Positions 24,207-36,622 of a stretch of 64,000 nucleotides of DNA are shown piece by piece (position 1 is the first letter of the stretch; every line of letters starts with the position of its first letter). This stretch comes from Ophioderma brevispina (Eukaryota; Echinodermata; Ophiuroidea; Amphilepidida; Ophiodermatidae). The position numbers were made by a program, and so were the translations under genes. Under the pieces are notes generated by a model. It was given only the letters and a program-made list of their open reading frames with translations, was not told where the DNA came from and did no database searches. The stretch is taken from the NCBI GenBank assembly GCA_023653785.1, contig JAMKCH010049376.1, forward strand, positions 1 through 64,000, written 5' to 3'.

Positions 24207-25327
24207 GTCCACATTTGGAGATGGTTTTTGTCCATAGGCAGCTAAATGTTTTATTTTATAGCTTCTATGATAGTATCAAAGGAAACCTTTTCCCGGGCCC
24301 TGCCAGAGAAAATAATTATGCACTTCTATATCCCAAGGCTAAATTTCCCAGGGCACGTCATCATTGATAGGGTTTCCTTTCGGATAAACTAACCCATTCG
24401 ATAAATGCGTGAATCCATTCCTCGTACCCCGTAGGCCTACGAACATGCACCCTTAACCCCGGAAAGTTATGTTTCACAAGGTGTTCTAATTAGCATTTGC
24501 AACAATAATTAGCTCTTTATTTTATTCGATACTCAAACCACACACTTCTGAATGCTCGTACCCTGAACCCCTCCTTACACCTTTTTCTGACACAATTAAT
24601 GAATTCGGAAACCCTTCCGGAATAAGCAGCACCTTTTTATTCCGTAACGAGACAGGATAAGATGTCAGAAAGAAGCGGCCCCCCAATTTTTCTCGAGCCC
24701 AGGTTTTTACCATTTAATGCTTTACCAAGTTATTAATTACACCTGAAGTGAATAATCAATTGCACATTATTGGTTCTAAACCATAGTTTTTTGATCTAAT
24801 TTTATTATCGGAGATCTCCGCCAATGCCTTCGTTTGCGACAGAGAGACATTTTCGAGCTAACCTATTCACAAGTCACAGGTTAGTTTGCTAGCCAGTTAT
24901 CATGCAACCGTGTAAAAAAATGTTGCTATTATTGCTTTATTTTTTGGCCATTTTTTGCTGTCGTTTTATATTATTTTCCTGCACTTCCTCATTCACTAAG
25001 TTTCAAACTTGCCTTCATCCCCCTCTACCTTTCCGTTTCACCATGCAGATATTTCAAGGGGGTGGGGGTTAAAGGCGGGAGAAGCAATTTACGGCTCATC
25101 ACTAACACATTATGCAAAGGTGACATGGGTGACGGTAATAATACTTCAATTTAATTGATAGTAGTAATTTTTTTCTGAACACTGAGGGGCAAGCATTTAG
25201 ACTAAACTTTTTTTCAGGTAGGTAGCTCGAACTTGGGGAGCTTGTGAACTTATTTTGTCTCCGAAAGTAGGGCCTTGCTAGGTGTTCTACCTTAAAAAAT
25301 TTGCTAATGAAGAACCTTCCAAATTTA

Positions 25328-26156
25328 AATAGGCCTAGGAAGTTTTTTTTTTGTGATGTGTTACACAGGTATTTTGAAAGGTTAAGAAAGGTGGAAGAGG
25401 AAAGAAAAATTAAAAAAAAAAAAAAAAAATGGCACCATTTTTTTTTTTTTTCTTTCCTTTAATAATACCAAGAACCTACGGCCGGCCTCAGAAAGGTGCT
25501 TTATTACCAGCCATTTTAAGGGTTCCTAGAGTTGAAGGTTCTATCTAAAAGAACCATGTTTCGTGGATACAGAACCTTTTGGGGGTTCTAGAAGAACCCT
25601 GTGGAAGATTTCAAAAGGTTTGTCACTGTTTAGAAAATTTTCCGTACATTTACGGAAATGTTTGCAGCAGAATTTCCAGACTAGTAGGGTAATTTACAGA
25701 ATTTCGTCATTAACGAACTTTGACAGTAATTTTACAGAAATTTGTCTCATATTTGGAAACAAATTGTAATTTTAATAACAGAGTTTTCCGTAATTTAAAA
25801 TTACGAAACAAAAAAAAAAAGTCCGGAAATTTTGCTGCCAGAAATTTTTGAAATATTTCGTAAATTAACATTTAACAAAAAAATATTTTTGTTTTTTGAT
25901 TTTTATTGTTTTCTAAAACAGATTTTTTAAATGTTTTCCGTAATTACGGAAATTTCTAACAGTGTCGCCAAGAAAATGGTTCTTTGTGAGAACCTTAAAC
26001 TTTAGGAACCCTAAAACACCACCCGTCAGAGGTTCTTGGTATAACAGGAAAGAATTATTTTTATTTTTGGCACAAAATATTTTAGAAACCAATTCATCAC
26101 TGCCGTCACATTGCTTAACCTTTTCAAAATGTGAACAGAACATTCCTAGGCCTATT
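25328..26156. mobile_element. Fold-back MITE, 829 bp
   Basis: The tips AAATAGGCCTAGGAA (left) and TTCCTAGGCCTATTT (right) are perfect reverse complements. Pairing continues inward with gaps (GAAAGGTTAAG on the left, CTTAACCTTTTC on the right). The interior has repeated TTTCCGTAATTACGGAAA-type palindromes (about 25640, 25785, 25935) and GGTTCT/AGAACC pairs. No protein is encoded. Confidence 0.7.
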
Positions 26157-26157
26157 T

Positions 26158-26513
26158 AAAGGGGATGGCCCGATTTAAGGATATGGAAAGTTTTCATCGT
26201 GATAGATTGGCCTTCACCAAAACCCCACCTGTACAGTTTCGCGCCGATATTTCAATGCTTTTCATGTGAGAGCAGATAACGTGATTTCGTCAGTCCCCAT
26301 AGAGTATCTGTGTAAAATTAAATTGGGGTCGCCCAAATTGGGTTTAACATTTTTCGCTCATGTCCTTTCCAAACCAAACATCCTTTGGCCCTAAGTTTCA
26401 CCGGGTAAAATGAGAAAAATATAGCTTTTCTATGATACCAAAATGTTGACCACTTCCGGTAACTCTGGGCTTCTGGGACGAGGCTATTAGCGATTCGGGC
26501 ATTGGCCTTTTAA
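26158..26513 (+). mobile_element. TTAA-flanked MITE family 1, copy 1
   Basis: Starts AAAGGGGATGGCCCGATTTA and ends GGCCTTTTAA. It is about 80% similar by eye to 40904-41259 and to the reverse complement of 31869-32204; common blocks include TTTCGCGC, GATATTTCAAT, CACTTCCGGTAA and GCTATTAGCGAT. It sits directly against the fold-back MITE at 25328-26156. Confidence 0.8.
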
Positions 26514-27151
26514 ATTTTTAAACCTCTTTCCAATTCCCAGTGCCCCCCCCCCAATAAGAGTGAAATGAGGGGTGTCGGCGTCTCTTTTTTTTCTTCTTTC
26601 TTTTTTTTCTTTATCTCACTGCAAAACTGTGTTTAGAGATTAACATTTTGCACACATTTCTCTTCCTTCACGTTGTAAACATGTCGAATGCTTAACATGT
26701 TTTGTGTGTTATGGCTAGTGTTTTAAGCAATTAAACATGAGTTTTAGCAGAATTTGGACATGCATGGCTTCTGTTTGCTTTATTCAACATGTTTAAAGGG
26801 AATGAGCAAGAAATTGTCAAAGGATGCTAACACACTTTTTAGAGTGTTTTTCTTTCTTTTTCTTCCATTTTTTTTATTTTCTCTCTTTTCTCGCCTCTCT
26901 CTCCTCTTTCTCTATTTTCAATCTTAAAATAGGGTCGACGGATAAGGGGAATCGGGGATCATTATGATCGAAATGAATGAAGGGATTCCATAATGGTGTC
27001 CATGGGGTGGGGGATATTTTTGGTATTTGAATCCTTCAGGATTTAAACACCTATTGAACTGTCATTATACTCCCCGGGAGACTTTAAAACTAACCACATA
27101 ACCCTAAATTTCCACGTCTGAGACCTTACTAATAGCTACTACTTAACAAAA

Positions 27152-27475
27152 TCTCAACCTAACAACAAACAATACAATAAACTGAATATTGTTATTTACA
27201 ACAGAAACAATCATGGTGGGCGGTTTTACAAATAAATATAGATAAAATATCAACAAAATAAATTAAAAAAATACAATATAAAAAAACAACAAATAAACAA
27301 TGATCAGTTTAATTATCTCAACCTAACATACAATAAACTAAATGGTATTTATAACAAAAACAATCATGGTGGGCTTTTTACAAATGCATAAATAAAATAT
27401 TTTAAAAAATAAATAAACAAGTAAATAAATAAATATAAATAAATAATTAAAACAAATAATGTTCAGTTTAATTAT
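27152..27475 (+). repeat. Tandem duplication, about 165-bp unit
   Basis: Both units start CTCAACCTAAC, share AACAATCATGGTGGGC, and end TTCAGTTTAATTA or TCAGTTTAATTA. The rest is AT-rich TAAATAAA sequence. Confidence 0.75.
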
Positions 27476-28025
27476 GCTTTAATTATTATTCAGGCAATAT
27501 CGCGCCTAATAAAATCTGAACACACACCTTTAAAAAAAAAAAAAAAAAAAAAAGTAGTTATAGACCACTCTTTTCCTCCTGGGCCGTCACGAAAACTGGA
27601 CATGCGCAAAATTCCTTTCCAGTTTTCGGACAGTTCATGCAGTCGGCTGCTGCGGTAGAAAACAGACAAGTGGACCCTGCAGCAAAAAAATACATAGTTA
27701 CATGAACACATAAAGGTAAAAATCTAGATTTTTGTGAATTGTGCACTTGAAAATGCACGACCTCCCGAAAGTGATCACGCCGTATTACGCTACCTCATAA
27801 GTAACATGTTTTTTATTAAAAAGGGCCCGACTCGCCACACTTATCCTCGCTGTTTCGAAAGACAACTGCACATAGACGGCTACAAGGTAGCCATTTAAAT
27901 GCAGTATGTATTCGGTCTTTAATTTGATGGATTAAAGTGTAGTGTTGAATTTAAGAAATGAAACCACATGGCTCAAAACACACATCTGTCCGAAAACTGG
28001 CAGTGTCCGATAATTGGTAGGACTA

Positions 28026-28760
28026 CCCTACCATCACTTTTATTTTAGGTTTCGTGAGCTGAGAATTACAGGATTCTGACATTTTGGTAATTTTGAAATA
28101 TGGACGTTTTAAGTTCACAAAATAATGTACATTCTAACACTAAAGAAATTTTACCGGGAGTGGGTCAATATTATTTACTGTTGCCTAGGAAACAACCCGG
28201 TCCAATGTGAAACAAGGCCTTGCATAGCATGCGCACCAAATAAGTGGACCAATAAAATGGCTGACGTGTATCGTGATCTAGGAGTTTTAAAATGGTCAAC
28301 TGACTCAACTCCAATTTAATAATGAAGCTTGGTTTCTTTATTATATCTATGTTAGGCAGATATTATAAAGTTCACATGGAAAGAACCCCAGGCATGTTGA
28401 ATTCTATATTACTAAATACCAGTGTCGAAAACATATGTTAGAATACCAAGGAAGTAACAAGAAATCCCGAGAATAAATACAAATTCTTTTGGTTAATTAT
28501 TACGAACGCATACAGTAAGGGCAGGACGTCACACCGTCTAGACGTGAATGTAAATGTGCATTCTAAGAGGGTATCAAATCTGCATCGAATGAATATAACA
28601 AGGAATACTTAGTATAAACATATATATTTTCTCTCTACAAAAAGATTTGGTTGGCTTTGCTTTCCATTTTCGTACTGCTGGATACAATATAAATGCATTG
28701 GGTACGACTGTATTAATTGATCGGATTTGCATCATATTCAATCTGCAAAAAACTGCTGTC
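28026..28760. other. No feature recognised
   Basis: AT-rich sequence; nothing I can identify. Confidence 0.4.
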
Positions 28761-28893
28761 CATTCATCTATTCATCCATCCATCCATCCATCCATCCATC
28801 CATCCATCCATCCATCCATCCATCCATCCATCCATCCATCCATCCATCCATCCATCCATCCATCCATCCATCCATCCATCCATCCATCCATCT
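28761..28893 (+). repeat. (CATC)n microsatellite
   Basis: About 30 uninterrupted CATC/ATCC units, with two imperfect units at the left edge. Its frames give spurious Ser-Ile-His-Pro and Met-Asp-Gly-Trp repeats, which are not proteins. Confidence 0.97.
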
Positions 28894-29990
28894 TTAAATA
28901 ACGTTGTTTGTATGGCTAACTTTGGTAAATCTGTGTGTGCATATGGACGCAAATACATAAACGCGTGGATATATGTGTATTAACGTATTTTAACATGCGT
29001 TATAATGTTTGATTTGGTCAAATTGTATAGCCCCGTGTTGAACTAAACTGCCGTTTTGAAATAATTGCTTTTCCTCTTAAACCCTATGTATATTCCCCCG
29101 TATTATAATCGAAATACGCATACACATAGCACAGTATCAATGAAAACCTATGTTCCCTGCAAGCAAAAGGCATCCACTTCGCTTGCATTGATTAACCGTT
29201 ATAATATATAAATCAGAAATTGTTTGAACACTTCAAAAGAATATGAATGAGTACGAAAATTGGTCCCTCAGTATCTAGTCTTAACAACTGGATTCATTGA
29301 CGATGGAATACTCGGGGAATTTGATCTTCTTTAACATCTTCGTTTCAAACGCTGCTGTCGACAAAATGATTGGAACCTCTCGAAGTATTGAGAAGGAGCA
29401 AAGATATTTTGTTACCCCCATTAGTATTAAAGTATTCACGTATTCATTTTAAAGTTGTCAGGTATTCATTTTCATGACACCGATTATGGCAAATAAAAAT
29501 TATAATATTACAGGTGGTTCCCGTTTAAATGAACACATGCAGATACCACATATCGTATAACATGGAGGAATAGAAGTTTCCAATTATGTGCAAGGAATTG
29601 GAAATGATACAGGGACATTGAGTTAAAGTGCTCGTAAAACAATTAAGTTTTCAGCATTATCTCACGGGTTACAAAACTAAATTTTAAATTTAAATTTAGT
29701 GAGAAGCACGCCATGTTCACTTTTCGTCTAGCATGTGATCATACTTTGCAATATTGTGTAGGCCAAACAACTGCTTGATTGAATCATATAAGTTACGACG
29801 ATAAAAAAGAAACATAATAAGGGCGGTATTCAGTTCTAGATCAGAATTTGATGAGGAAAAGATCTTGTCCCAAGTTTTGGTTGTTGTTGTTGTGATATAT
29901 TTTTTTTTATTTGTTTTTTTGAGTGTTTTGTGTGGTTATTAATCAGACTCTTTTTCCTAGTGTTGCAAAGAAATAAACTGTTTTGTTTTT
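28894..29990. other. No feature recognised
   Basis: AT-rich sequence; no coding sequence or element identified. Confidence 0.4.
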
Positions 29991-29994
29991 ACCC

Positions 29995-30785
29995 AAAAGG
30001 GGGGCGGGCGGGAGGAATCCGCCCTCCACCCTGGACATTTGGTCGTATCTCACTATTTGTTACTTTTTTCACGCCGAAACTACATGACTTTTTTCTGTTG
30101 AAGCCGTGCGCTCGATTAAGAAAATTTTGATATTAAAATTTGATCGACTTAAGCCCAAAGTAATTGGTCGAGCTAGAGTTGCAAAAATATTGGGCGAGAA
30201 GGCAGACGAGCCCAATATTTTTAAAAACTCATAGCGAGACCAATTAATATTGGGCGTCAATCATCCAATTTTATTCAGTATCATGTTTGGAGTCCATATT
30301 TCCCACACTTGGATCCAAAACAGGATTAATGAAACATTTTATATCAACATCGGACCTACGGTTATGACGCGACGTTACATAATCGCGTGCGACGAAAAGC
30401 TATTTCCCATTGGAAATTACACGGAACAGCACATATCAATTTTGCTAAGGGGATACAGGTACACATGTTTTATCTGTATTCATTTGATTTCGTTTGTAGT
30501 AATAGCATGTTGCGCATACTTTGACATACATCAGGACAAAAAATCAACTTGTGCTTGAAAAAAAAAAATGGCGAAACCATTGAATTGGCAATTTTTAAAG
30601 TTTTTTCGCATTTTTGCTACGTCATGTTGACTCATGTCGCGATACAAGGTATGTATGTACTTTTTTGGTATCAAGAATCGGGAGTTCATCAATCCGTTTC
30701 CGAGATACTAGGGGGGAATCCGCCGCCGCCCCCCACTCCCGCCCCCCGGCGTGAGATGGGTTCAAAAAGCCCGGCTCTTTAGGGT
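29995..30785. repeat. Possible repeat with GC-rich inverted tips
   Basis: The left tip has GGGGGGCGGGCGGGAGGAAT followed by CCG; the right tip has the loose reverse complement (AATCCGCCGCC, then CCCCACTCCCGCCCCC). A 102-residue plus-strand frame at 30250-30558 has no recognisable domain and is likely chance. Confidence 0.35.
30161..30246. repeat. Palindromic hairpin, GCGAG/GACGAGC family
   Basis: Outer arms TAATTGGTC and GACCAATTA enclose perfect inner arms AAAAATATTGGGCGAG (30184-30199) and CGAGCCCAATATTTTT (30207-30222). The loop region resembles that of the hairpin at 34871-35002. Confidence 0.75.
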
Positions 30786-31868
30786 TAAATTTAAAAATTC
30801 AATACCCTACAACTTATAAATAGTAAATTCAATTCAGGCTTGGGATGTAACTACATGCACTATGAAGGTAATAAAATTAACCATTATTTCATGATAATTT
30901 TTGGCTTTCACTGATGATAAAAAGGTACATTGTAGTCTGTACACGATATTTCATCTCCTGTAACAACTACATCATAACGTCTAATCAAGAAAATATCCTT
31001 TAAATTTTGAAATGAACAGAAAGGCCACTTAAATGATTCCCATGCATTAGTACACTGTTAAATATAATCCATAGAAGGTCGTTTTAACTGGCAGCTGGGG
31101 ACTCGAAACATTTTAAACAGTGTGTAAGAGCATTTTTTAGAGGGATTGTTTTTTTCGAGCAAAGTGCTTTGAATGTGTTCCCTGGTAAAGTTCCCTCCCC
31201 CCTCTGAGTTGGTGCTATAATTTCTAAATTATTTTTTAATGAAATTTTGTGTTATATTCGTAAAAGCTATCCTTTCTCTACAAGTTGTTCATATTTCCTT
31301 GAAACGGTTCATCAGGACTGTTGTAGAACAGTTAGAAGGTTTCACCTTAACTAGTCCAAATATCACACTTACTGTGGACGTTGGTAAACTAGCAGTTGAC
31401 TTTTGCAACACTAATGGTGCAGTGACAATCCGCTGTTGATAACTCTCGTTGACCGTTGCCAACAGTAACAAGGTTGCCAGATAATTATGACACCAAGAAT
31501 TTTTTTTGCAGACCCCTGATGGCCATTCTTCAAAGAGTAAACCCCCAGTGTGACCTTGAACCCGTTTTGCCTTGTAACTCTTGTACTATAACCCCTAGGT
31601 AGGGCAAACTATACCTTTCTTTAATCCTTGAAAGGTACTGAACGTGATGGGATACTTTAAAACACATTTTTCCCCCTTTTATATTTTGACCCCTGTATAA
31701 ACCTTGCCCCTAGAATACATCCAAGAACACATTTTAAAAAATGACACCCTGCACCCATGATTTTTGGAATCATCATACAATTTGATTTAGAAAAAAATGG
31801 TTGCAAGGTTGTATTTGAAATTTTCACAAAAATACAGTTCCACATGTACTATTAGTTCCTCAATAATG
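30786..31868. other. No feature recognised
   Basis: No element found. A weak exon-like frame at 31290-31437 is discussed among the rejected items. Confidence 0.35.
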
Positions 31869-32204
31869 AAAAGTCCATGGTCCGATCGCTAATAGCCTCG
31901 TTCCCAGGGACCCAGATTTTACCGGAAGTGGTCAAAATTTTTATATCAGAAGAAAGCTATTTTTTTAAATCTTAGGGCTAAAGGATGTTTGGTTTGGATA
32001 TTATGAGCGAAAATATGTCCCATTTTGGTCGACCAATATTACATTTACACAGTAATATATGGGGATTACGAAATCACGTTTTTAGCTCTCACTTCAAAAC
32101 GGTTTGAAATATCGGCTCGAAGCTTTACAGATGGGGTTTTGGGGGTAAAGGCTATTCTATCAAGATGAAAAATATATAGACTTAAATCGGGTCATCCACT
32201 TTAA
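31869..32204 (-). mobile_element. TTAA-flanked MITE family 1, copy 2 (reverse)
   Basis: Reverse-complement copy of 26158-26513 and 40904-41259. It begins AAGTCCATGGTCCGATCGCT and ends CGGGTCATCCACTTTAAA. Confidence 0.82.
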
Positions 32205-34331
32205 ACCTATTTTATAATATGTGTCAATATTTGCTTCAGGAAAACTAAAAACAATGCAAAACAGCATTTTGTAGTTGAATGAAATTTTGGTTGAACTTTT
32301 GATTGAAACTGTTTTATCGATCTTTGGAATGGGGTAACATAAAGTAAAGTTACGTAATTGCTTTTGTTTTCAAAAACAGTGAATCGGATCAGACCCTGTA
32401 TTGGTTCATAATCTTAAGTCTCGATGTCATGGTGGGTCTATAAAAATTAAGTCCTCTACTCGTATTGATAATTTAATCAATATCCTATGAATATGCACTT
32501 TGTCTGGTCAAACAATCAATTTTTAGTACACAAAGATGGACAGATATCCTCCTAGATTCATTCGACAGGGTAATATTGACCATAATTAGCCCATAATTTG
32601 TCCGGGTTTTATAGGGCAGGTCACATATGGTGTCATCCCAATGTTTATAAATACAAAATAAGCATCTCAACATTCTTTAGGGAAAACACGACCACCAATA
32701 GCGTACATGGATTTGGCGTTCACTAATCAATAAGATACACGGATTTAAGAAGCTGTGATTTGATATTAAACGAAGAAACAATCTTTTACATTAATCAAAT
32801 ATTAATCTCCTAAAATGTTTTCTTTTAGCTAATGTTTTCAATTTGTTGAGTAAAAAAATACAAGATTTTGGTTATTTGCGATATTGACCTTGAAAGTCAA
32901 GAGAAAAAAGCAAATTGTACCGGGAGTGACACATTTTATGCCAAGGAAAACGAAACCATAAGATATGGCAAATTATTTTAAATCTTTTAATAATGGTAAT
33001 GTTTTAATACCATTACATCTAAAAAATACAAAATGCCAGTTGAACCTTGCAATATAAAAACAAATACACGGCACAACACCTAACTGGGAAGTATATAAAA
33101 TAATATGTATTTTGTATCTCTGTTTCTCCTCTCCTGTATGATATTGTTTGACGTCATGTATATGTTGCCATTAGGTGACGTTGTCTGTTATATATATTTG
33201 ATACAACAATAATAATGATTTGTGAAATTATCGACTGCGACTTGCTACATTTCGATGTTATATTTTCTAACAAAGAGAATCAATTTCAATATTGAAGTTT
33301 TCGCGAAATATGCCATAATTATACTTGTTTGAGTTCTATGTAAAAGAAATCTAATTCTTTTTTATTAAATGTATATTTTCATGATAATTGGCGGTTATCC
33401 GGCTTTCGCGATTACCTGGCTGTCTTGCTCAGCTAGATGACCTCTATATGACCTTTGACCTCCGATCCTTTTGACAAAATTTGGTCATCATAGGACATGT
33501 CTACGCAAATTGACCTTTAACCTTTTGGCTCACTCTGAAATCCTGATATCAAACATAAGACTGTCCCCATGCCAAATATCAGCCCCATATCTCTAAGCAT
33601 AACGAAATGCATAGCCGGAGAGACAGATCTTGTTTATTAAGTAGTATAGATAGCTATTTCCAACTCTTCACCAAAGTCAATGTTTGATTCGCATGTAGGC
33701 TACAAATACAAATTTTTTATTATAATAAAATCATGCCAATTATACTGTTTGCGCCTTAAACTTTGCAGCATCTAACCGAAGAGTAACTAAGAAACATGTA
33801 TTCAATTATACATGGCCATAAAGACATAATTTCATTAGTTGTCGATAGAGCTTGTAATACTTCTGTTCAATATCTTTGCAAAGGTTAATGCGCCAGCGTA
33901 ATAATAACTTTAAAGAAGAAGTTATATCGTTTCTTTAATACGTCATTTCTGATTTTTAATGCATATTTAATAAATTCAACTTGCCGATGCTCTAATAATA
34001 ATTAATATTTAATGGCGTGATGAGAATTTATCACTTGTTAAAATATCCACAATAAATAAAACAACGGTCATGTACGAATACGTACTTGCCAAATGATATC
34101 CTCTTGGAGAACTAGCAAAATTACATTAGATGTATACTCTTTTTTTTAGAAAAGCAGAATCTCAAAGACCCAAGATGGCAGTTGACTTTTTTTTTTAATT
34201 CTGAGCATCCCATAAAAACGTTTTCTTGCTTTGCCACAAAAAGCATCCCTTCGTAACGATACATTGTGAGCAGCCTTTGCTGATTTAATTGTATGCCTTG
34301 GGAAGCGTGGTTTCACTTTTAAATAATTTCG

Positions 34332-34370
<39 letters not shown>

Positions 34371-34870
34371 TTGAATGTATGTATTTATTATACTTGTTAA
34401 TATTGAAAACAACACATTAACGTTTTATTCAGTTTAAAATAGTTTTAAATAATTGTTTATCAGTTTAAATTAAAAAAAAAATAATATTCACGTTGGCGGT
34501 AGTTAGATGGCAAGGGGCACGTCCCCGGGCGCATCTTTATTGGTGCGTTAAATCGGCAGGGACCAGCAGTGTTTTAAAAATGACATTTGAGTGTTTTCTT
34601 TCTTTTTTAAGTAACAAAGCTTATTTCATATGACATAATTTTGCGCCATCTTTTAGACCCGATGTGCTGTACAGTACCAGATAAAATTACACCGATTGAG
34701 ATGTTAAAGATCTCTACAGCGAAGTTATTTGTTTCAAGATGCTTTAGAAATGTCGGGAGGACATCTGAACGTCTTCAGTTTATAGTCCAGTACGTTGGCC
34801 AGAATAGGAAGTTGCGAGTTGCAATAGACAGTATGTGATACGATCGATTTCATGTAATATTTATATAATA
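32205..34870. other. No gene recognised; minor repeats
   Basis: Mostly AT-rich unique sequence. The stretch 33400-33640 has repeated TGACCTTTGACC-like phrases of a kind often dispersed in invertebrate genomes, and 34337-34366 is a (GA)n run. Confidence 0.4.
34337..34366 (+). repeat. (GA)n microsatellite
   Basis: About 15 uninterrupted GA units. Confidence 0.95.
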
Positions 34871-35002
34871 TGAATGGCTGAGGTTGATAACAGAAAATAT
34901 CGCCAGAGCCTAGATCAAATATCAGGCGAGTCGAAGACGAGCCTGGTATTTTCTTGGCGAGGGCGATATTTTCTGTTATCAACCGAAAAAAAGTCATTCA
35001 AT
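34871..35002. repeat. Palindromic hairpin, GCGAG/GACGAGC family
   Basis: Arms 34882-34904 and 34962-34984 are a perfect 23-bp inverted repeat (beginning GGTTGATAACAGAAAATATC). A second inner pair CAGGC/GCCTG flanks the loop GAGTCGAAGACGA. Outer tips TGAATG and CATTCA also pair. No protein. Confidence 0.8.
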
Positions 35003-35189
35003 ATTATTATTATTATGCAAGAGGAAGCTGACTTGACAAAAATAGTTTTGAATTGACTTCAAAACTAATAAAAAGAGATTATTTGCTTGAGCCGTTTGCC
35101 CAATATTTTTGCGTATTGTGCAGTGTTGGGCGGAACGCGCTACTCGCACTGTAGTATTGCACACCAGATGCATAATAATTTCTAATATT

Positions 35190-35970
35190 GATTTAACAAC
35201 CGTCGTCTACCAAGGGGGAGTCGTTACCACCCTCTTCAGGTTATTTTTTTCGCCTTGATACCACCCCCTATTTTGGTGCAAAATTAGTTAATGTAATTGT
35301 CAATTGACATTTTACGCTCCTTTTCAATGCAAAAACAAACAACCACCAGGTTATAAGTAAGATAGGGCGATCCAAAAGTGATGGATAGGAGGTGGCAACC
35401 ACTCCTTTCGGGAGAGAAGTACCGACATGCCCAGTACGCGGTTGTTTGCTCTACTTGATGGGATATGGCTAATTGTATATACTTAGAGCATTTCAGTGCT
35501 ATATAATTGTAGAATTGTATACTTTCCGCAACGTATGACGTCATAGTGACGTCATAATGAGAATGTTGGTACTTAATTTGATACCAATGGAAAGAAGAAA
35601 CTCTAAGCTATCCTGTGATATCAGATTTATGGAATCGGATATTCAGTAACGAAAATCACAGGGTGTAGCAACCATACCCCTTTGGGAGTTTGTTTTTCAA
35701 AAAAGGTTCAAGTATATGAGGGTTTACCCTTGACTTACCAAGCCTTTTTTGTAACACGGTTTACTGGGGAGTGGTTACCCCCCGGGAATTTGTTATAAAG
35801 AACCCGATGCTTATGAATTTGATACCAGTAGAATGCTATGGTCCTCTTTTTTCCATTAATGCCAAAATAAGTACCAACATACCTAGTATGGCGTCACAAT
35901 AACGTCATAAAGTCCTCGAGTCGGCAAAACTTTCCACAGAATATAGGCGAAAATCTAATTTTGCGCTAAA
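35190..35970. repeat. Fragments of the TTAA-flanked family 2
   Basis: 35195-35640 begins CGTCGTCTACCAAGGGGG and contains a paired CRE-like block (TATGACGTCATAGTGACGTC, 35535-35555 region). 35720-35970 begins CTTGACTTACCAAGCC and is the reverse complement of about 36950-37200. It also resembles 3000-3290, 14010-14270 and 16060-16320 (shared GAGTCGGC, CCCCGG, GTTATAA). Confidence 0.6.
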
Positions 35971-36622
35971 AGTGTACACTGAAAACTATTAATTTGTCAA
36001 GGGTCTTATTTGACAAATTAAAAAATAATCATGCTCATTGATTTTTTATCACTCAAGGAAATTTACCATAAATGTTATTATAATGTGTAATTAGCATTTT
36101 GTAGCATTTACAATTAATTTTAATCATCTCATCTCAATTTGTCATTACAAATTACATGACAAACTAAATGACAAATAATGCATTCATAATTTGTCATTTT
36201 GATGGACATGACTAATTTGATAACAAACTATGACCTGTAACCTTACTTGCATTTCTCTTGTTTCAAAGGCAATTCTATTTTTTAGCAGCTCAAATCCCGT
36301 CATGGTTAACTGACACCTTTGTTGTAATGTTTTTACCTTGATAACTTATGCATATGTCATGATTCGCTTGGGTTCATGTAACCTATCAGAGTAATTGTAT
36401 GAAATAAACATTACTGAGTAGTGATTATTTCATGCGCGCTAATGTGATAAACCAATTACCTTAATGTCTCGTTTACCTACAGAAAGCAGCTCGTTAGTAC
36501 CAAGATGAAGCTATTTTATTAACTGAGTCGCTCCTGTTCTAGTACTGACGGCAACCTAACAGCACCCTTACATATGGATCAAGCTATGATAAAAAAAATA
36601 CGGGTGCGCTAACATAATTTAA

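Larger units (their letters stand above)
23591..28025. mobile_element. Putative DNA-transposon interval with terminal inverted repeats
   Basis: The left end starts TAGTCCTACCATTATCGGAC and the right end is its reverse complement with one indel (GTCCGATAATTGGTAGGACTA). TA at both tips could be the target duplication. The core motif CCANTTNTCGGACA recurs at 23598, 23752, 23775, 27588 (partial), 27619, 27986 and 28003 in both orientations, as expected for subterminal transposase-binding repeats. I find no transposase, so the interval may be a non-autonomous element or a chance pairing of two small related copies. Other elements are nested inside (25328-26156, 26158-26513). Confidence 0.5.

Noticed and set aside
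28771..28893. CRISPR-like array
   Set aside because: The (CATC)n run is a plain microsatellite with no spacers, and the genome is eukaryotic.
28647..28983. Ser-Ile-His-Pro and Met-Asp-Gly-Trp repeat proteins
   Set aside because: They are translations of the (CATC)n microsatellite in different frames.
30250..30558. 102-residue plus-strand frame with hydrophobic C-terminal part
   Set aside because: No recognisable domain, no supporting neighbours, and it lies inside a probable repeat; a frame of this length can arise by chance in AT-rich sequence of this size.
31290..31437. Exon-like plus-strand frame (VEQLEGFTLTSPNITLTVDV, then GKLAVDFC) after a CTACAAG possible splice acceptor
   Set aside because: It faintly resembles the extracellular GAIN-type region of adhesion receptors, but it is one short frame with no matching neighbour exon, no clear donor site and no conserved cysteine/GPS motif. 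Not enough to call a gene.
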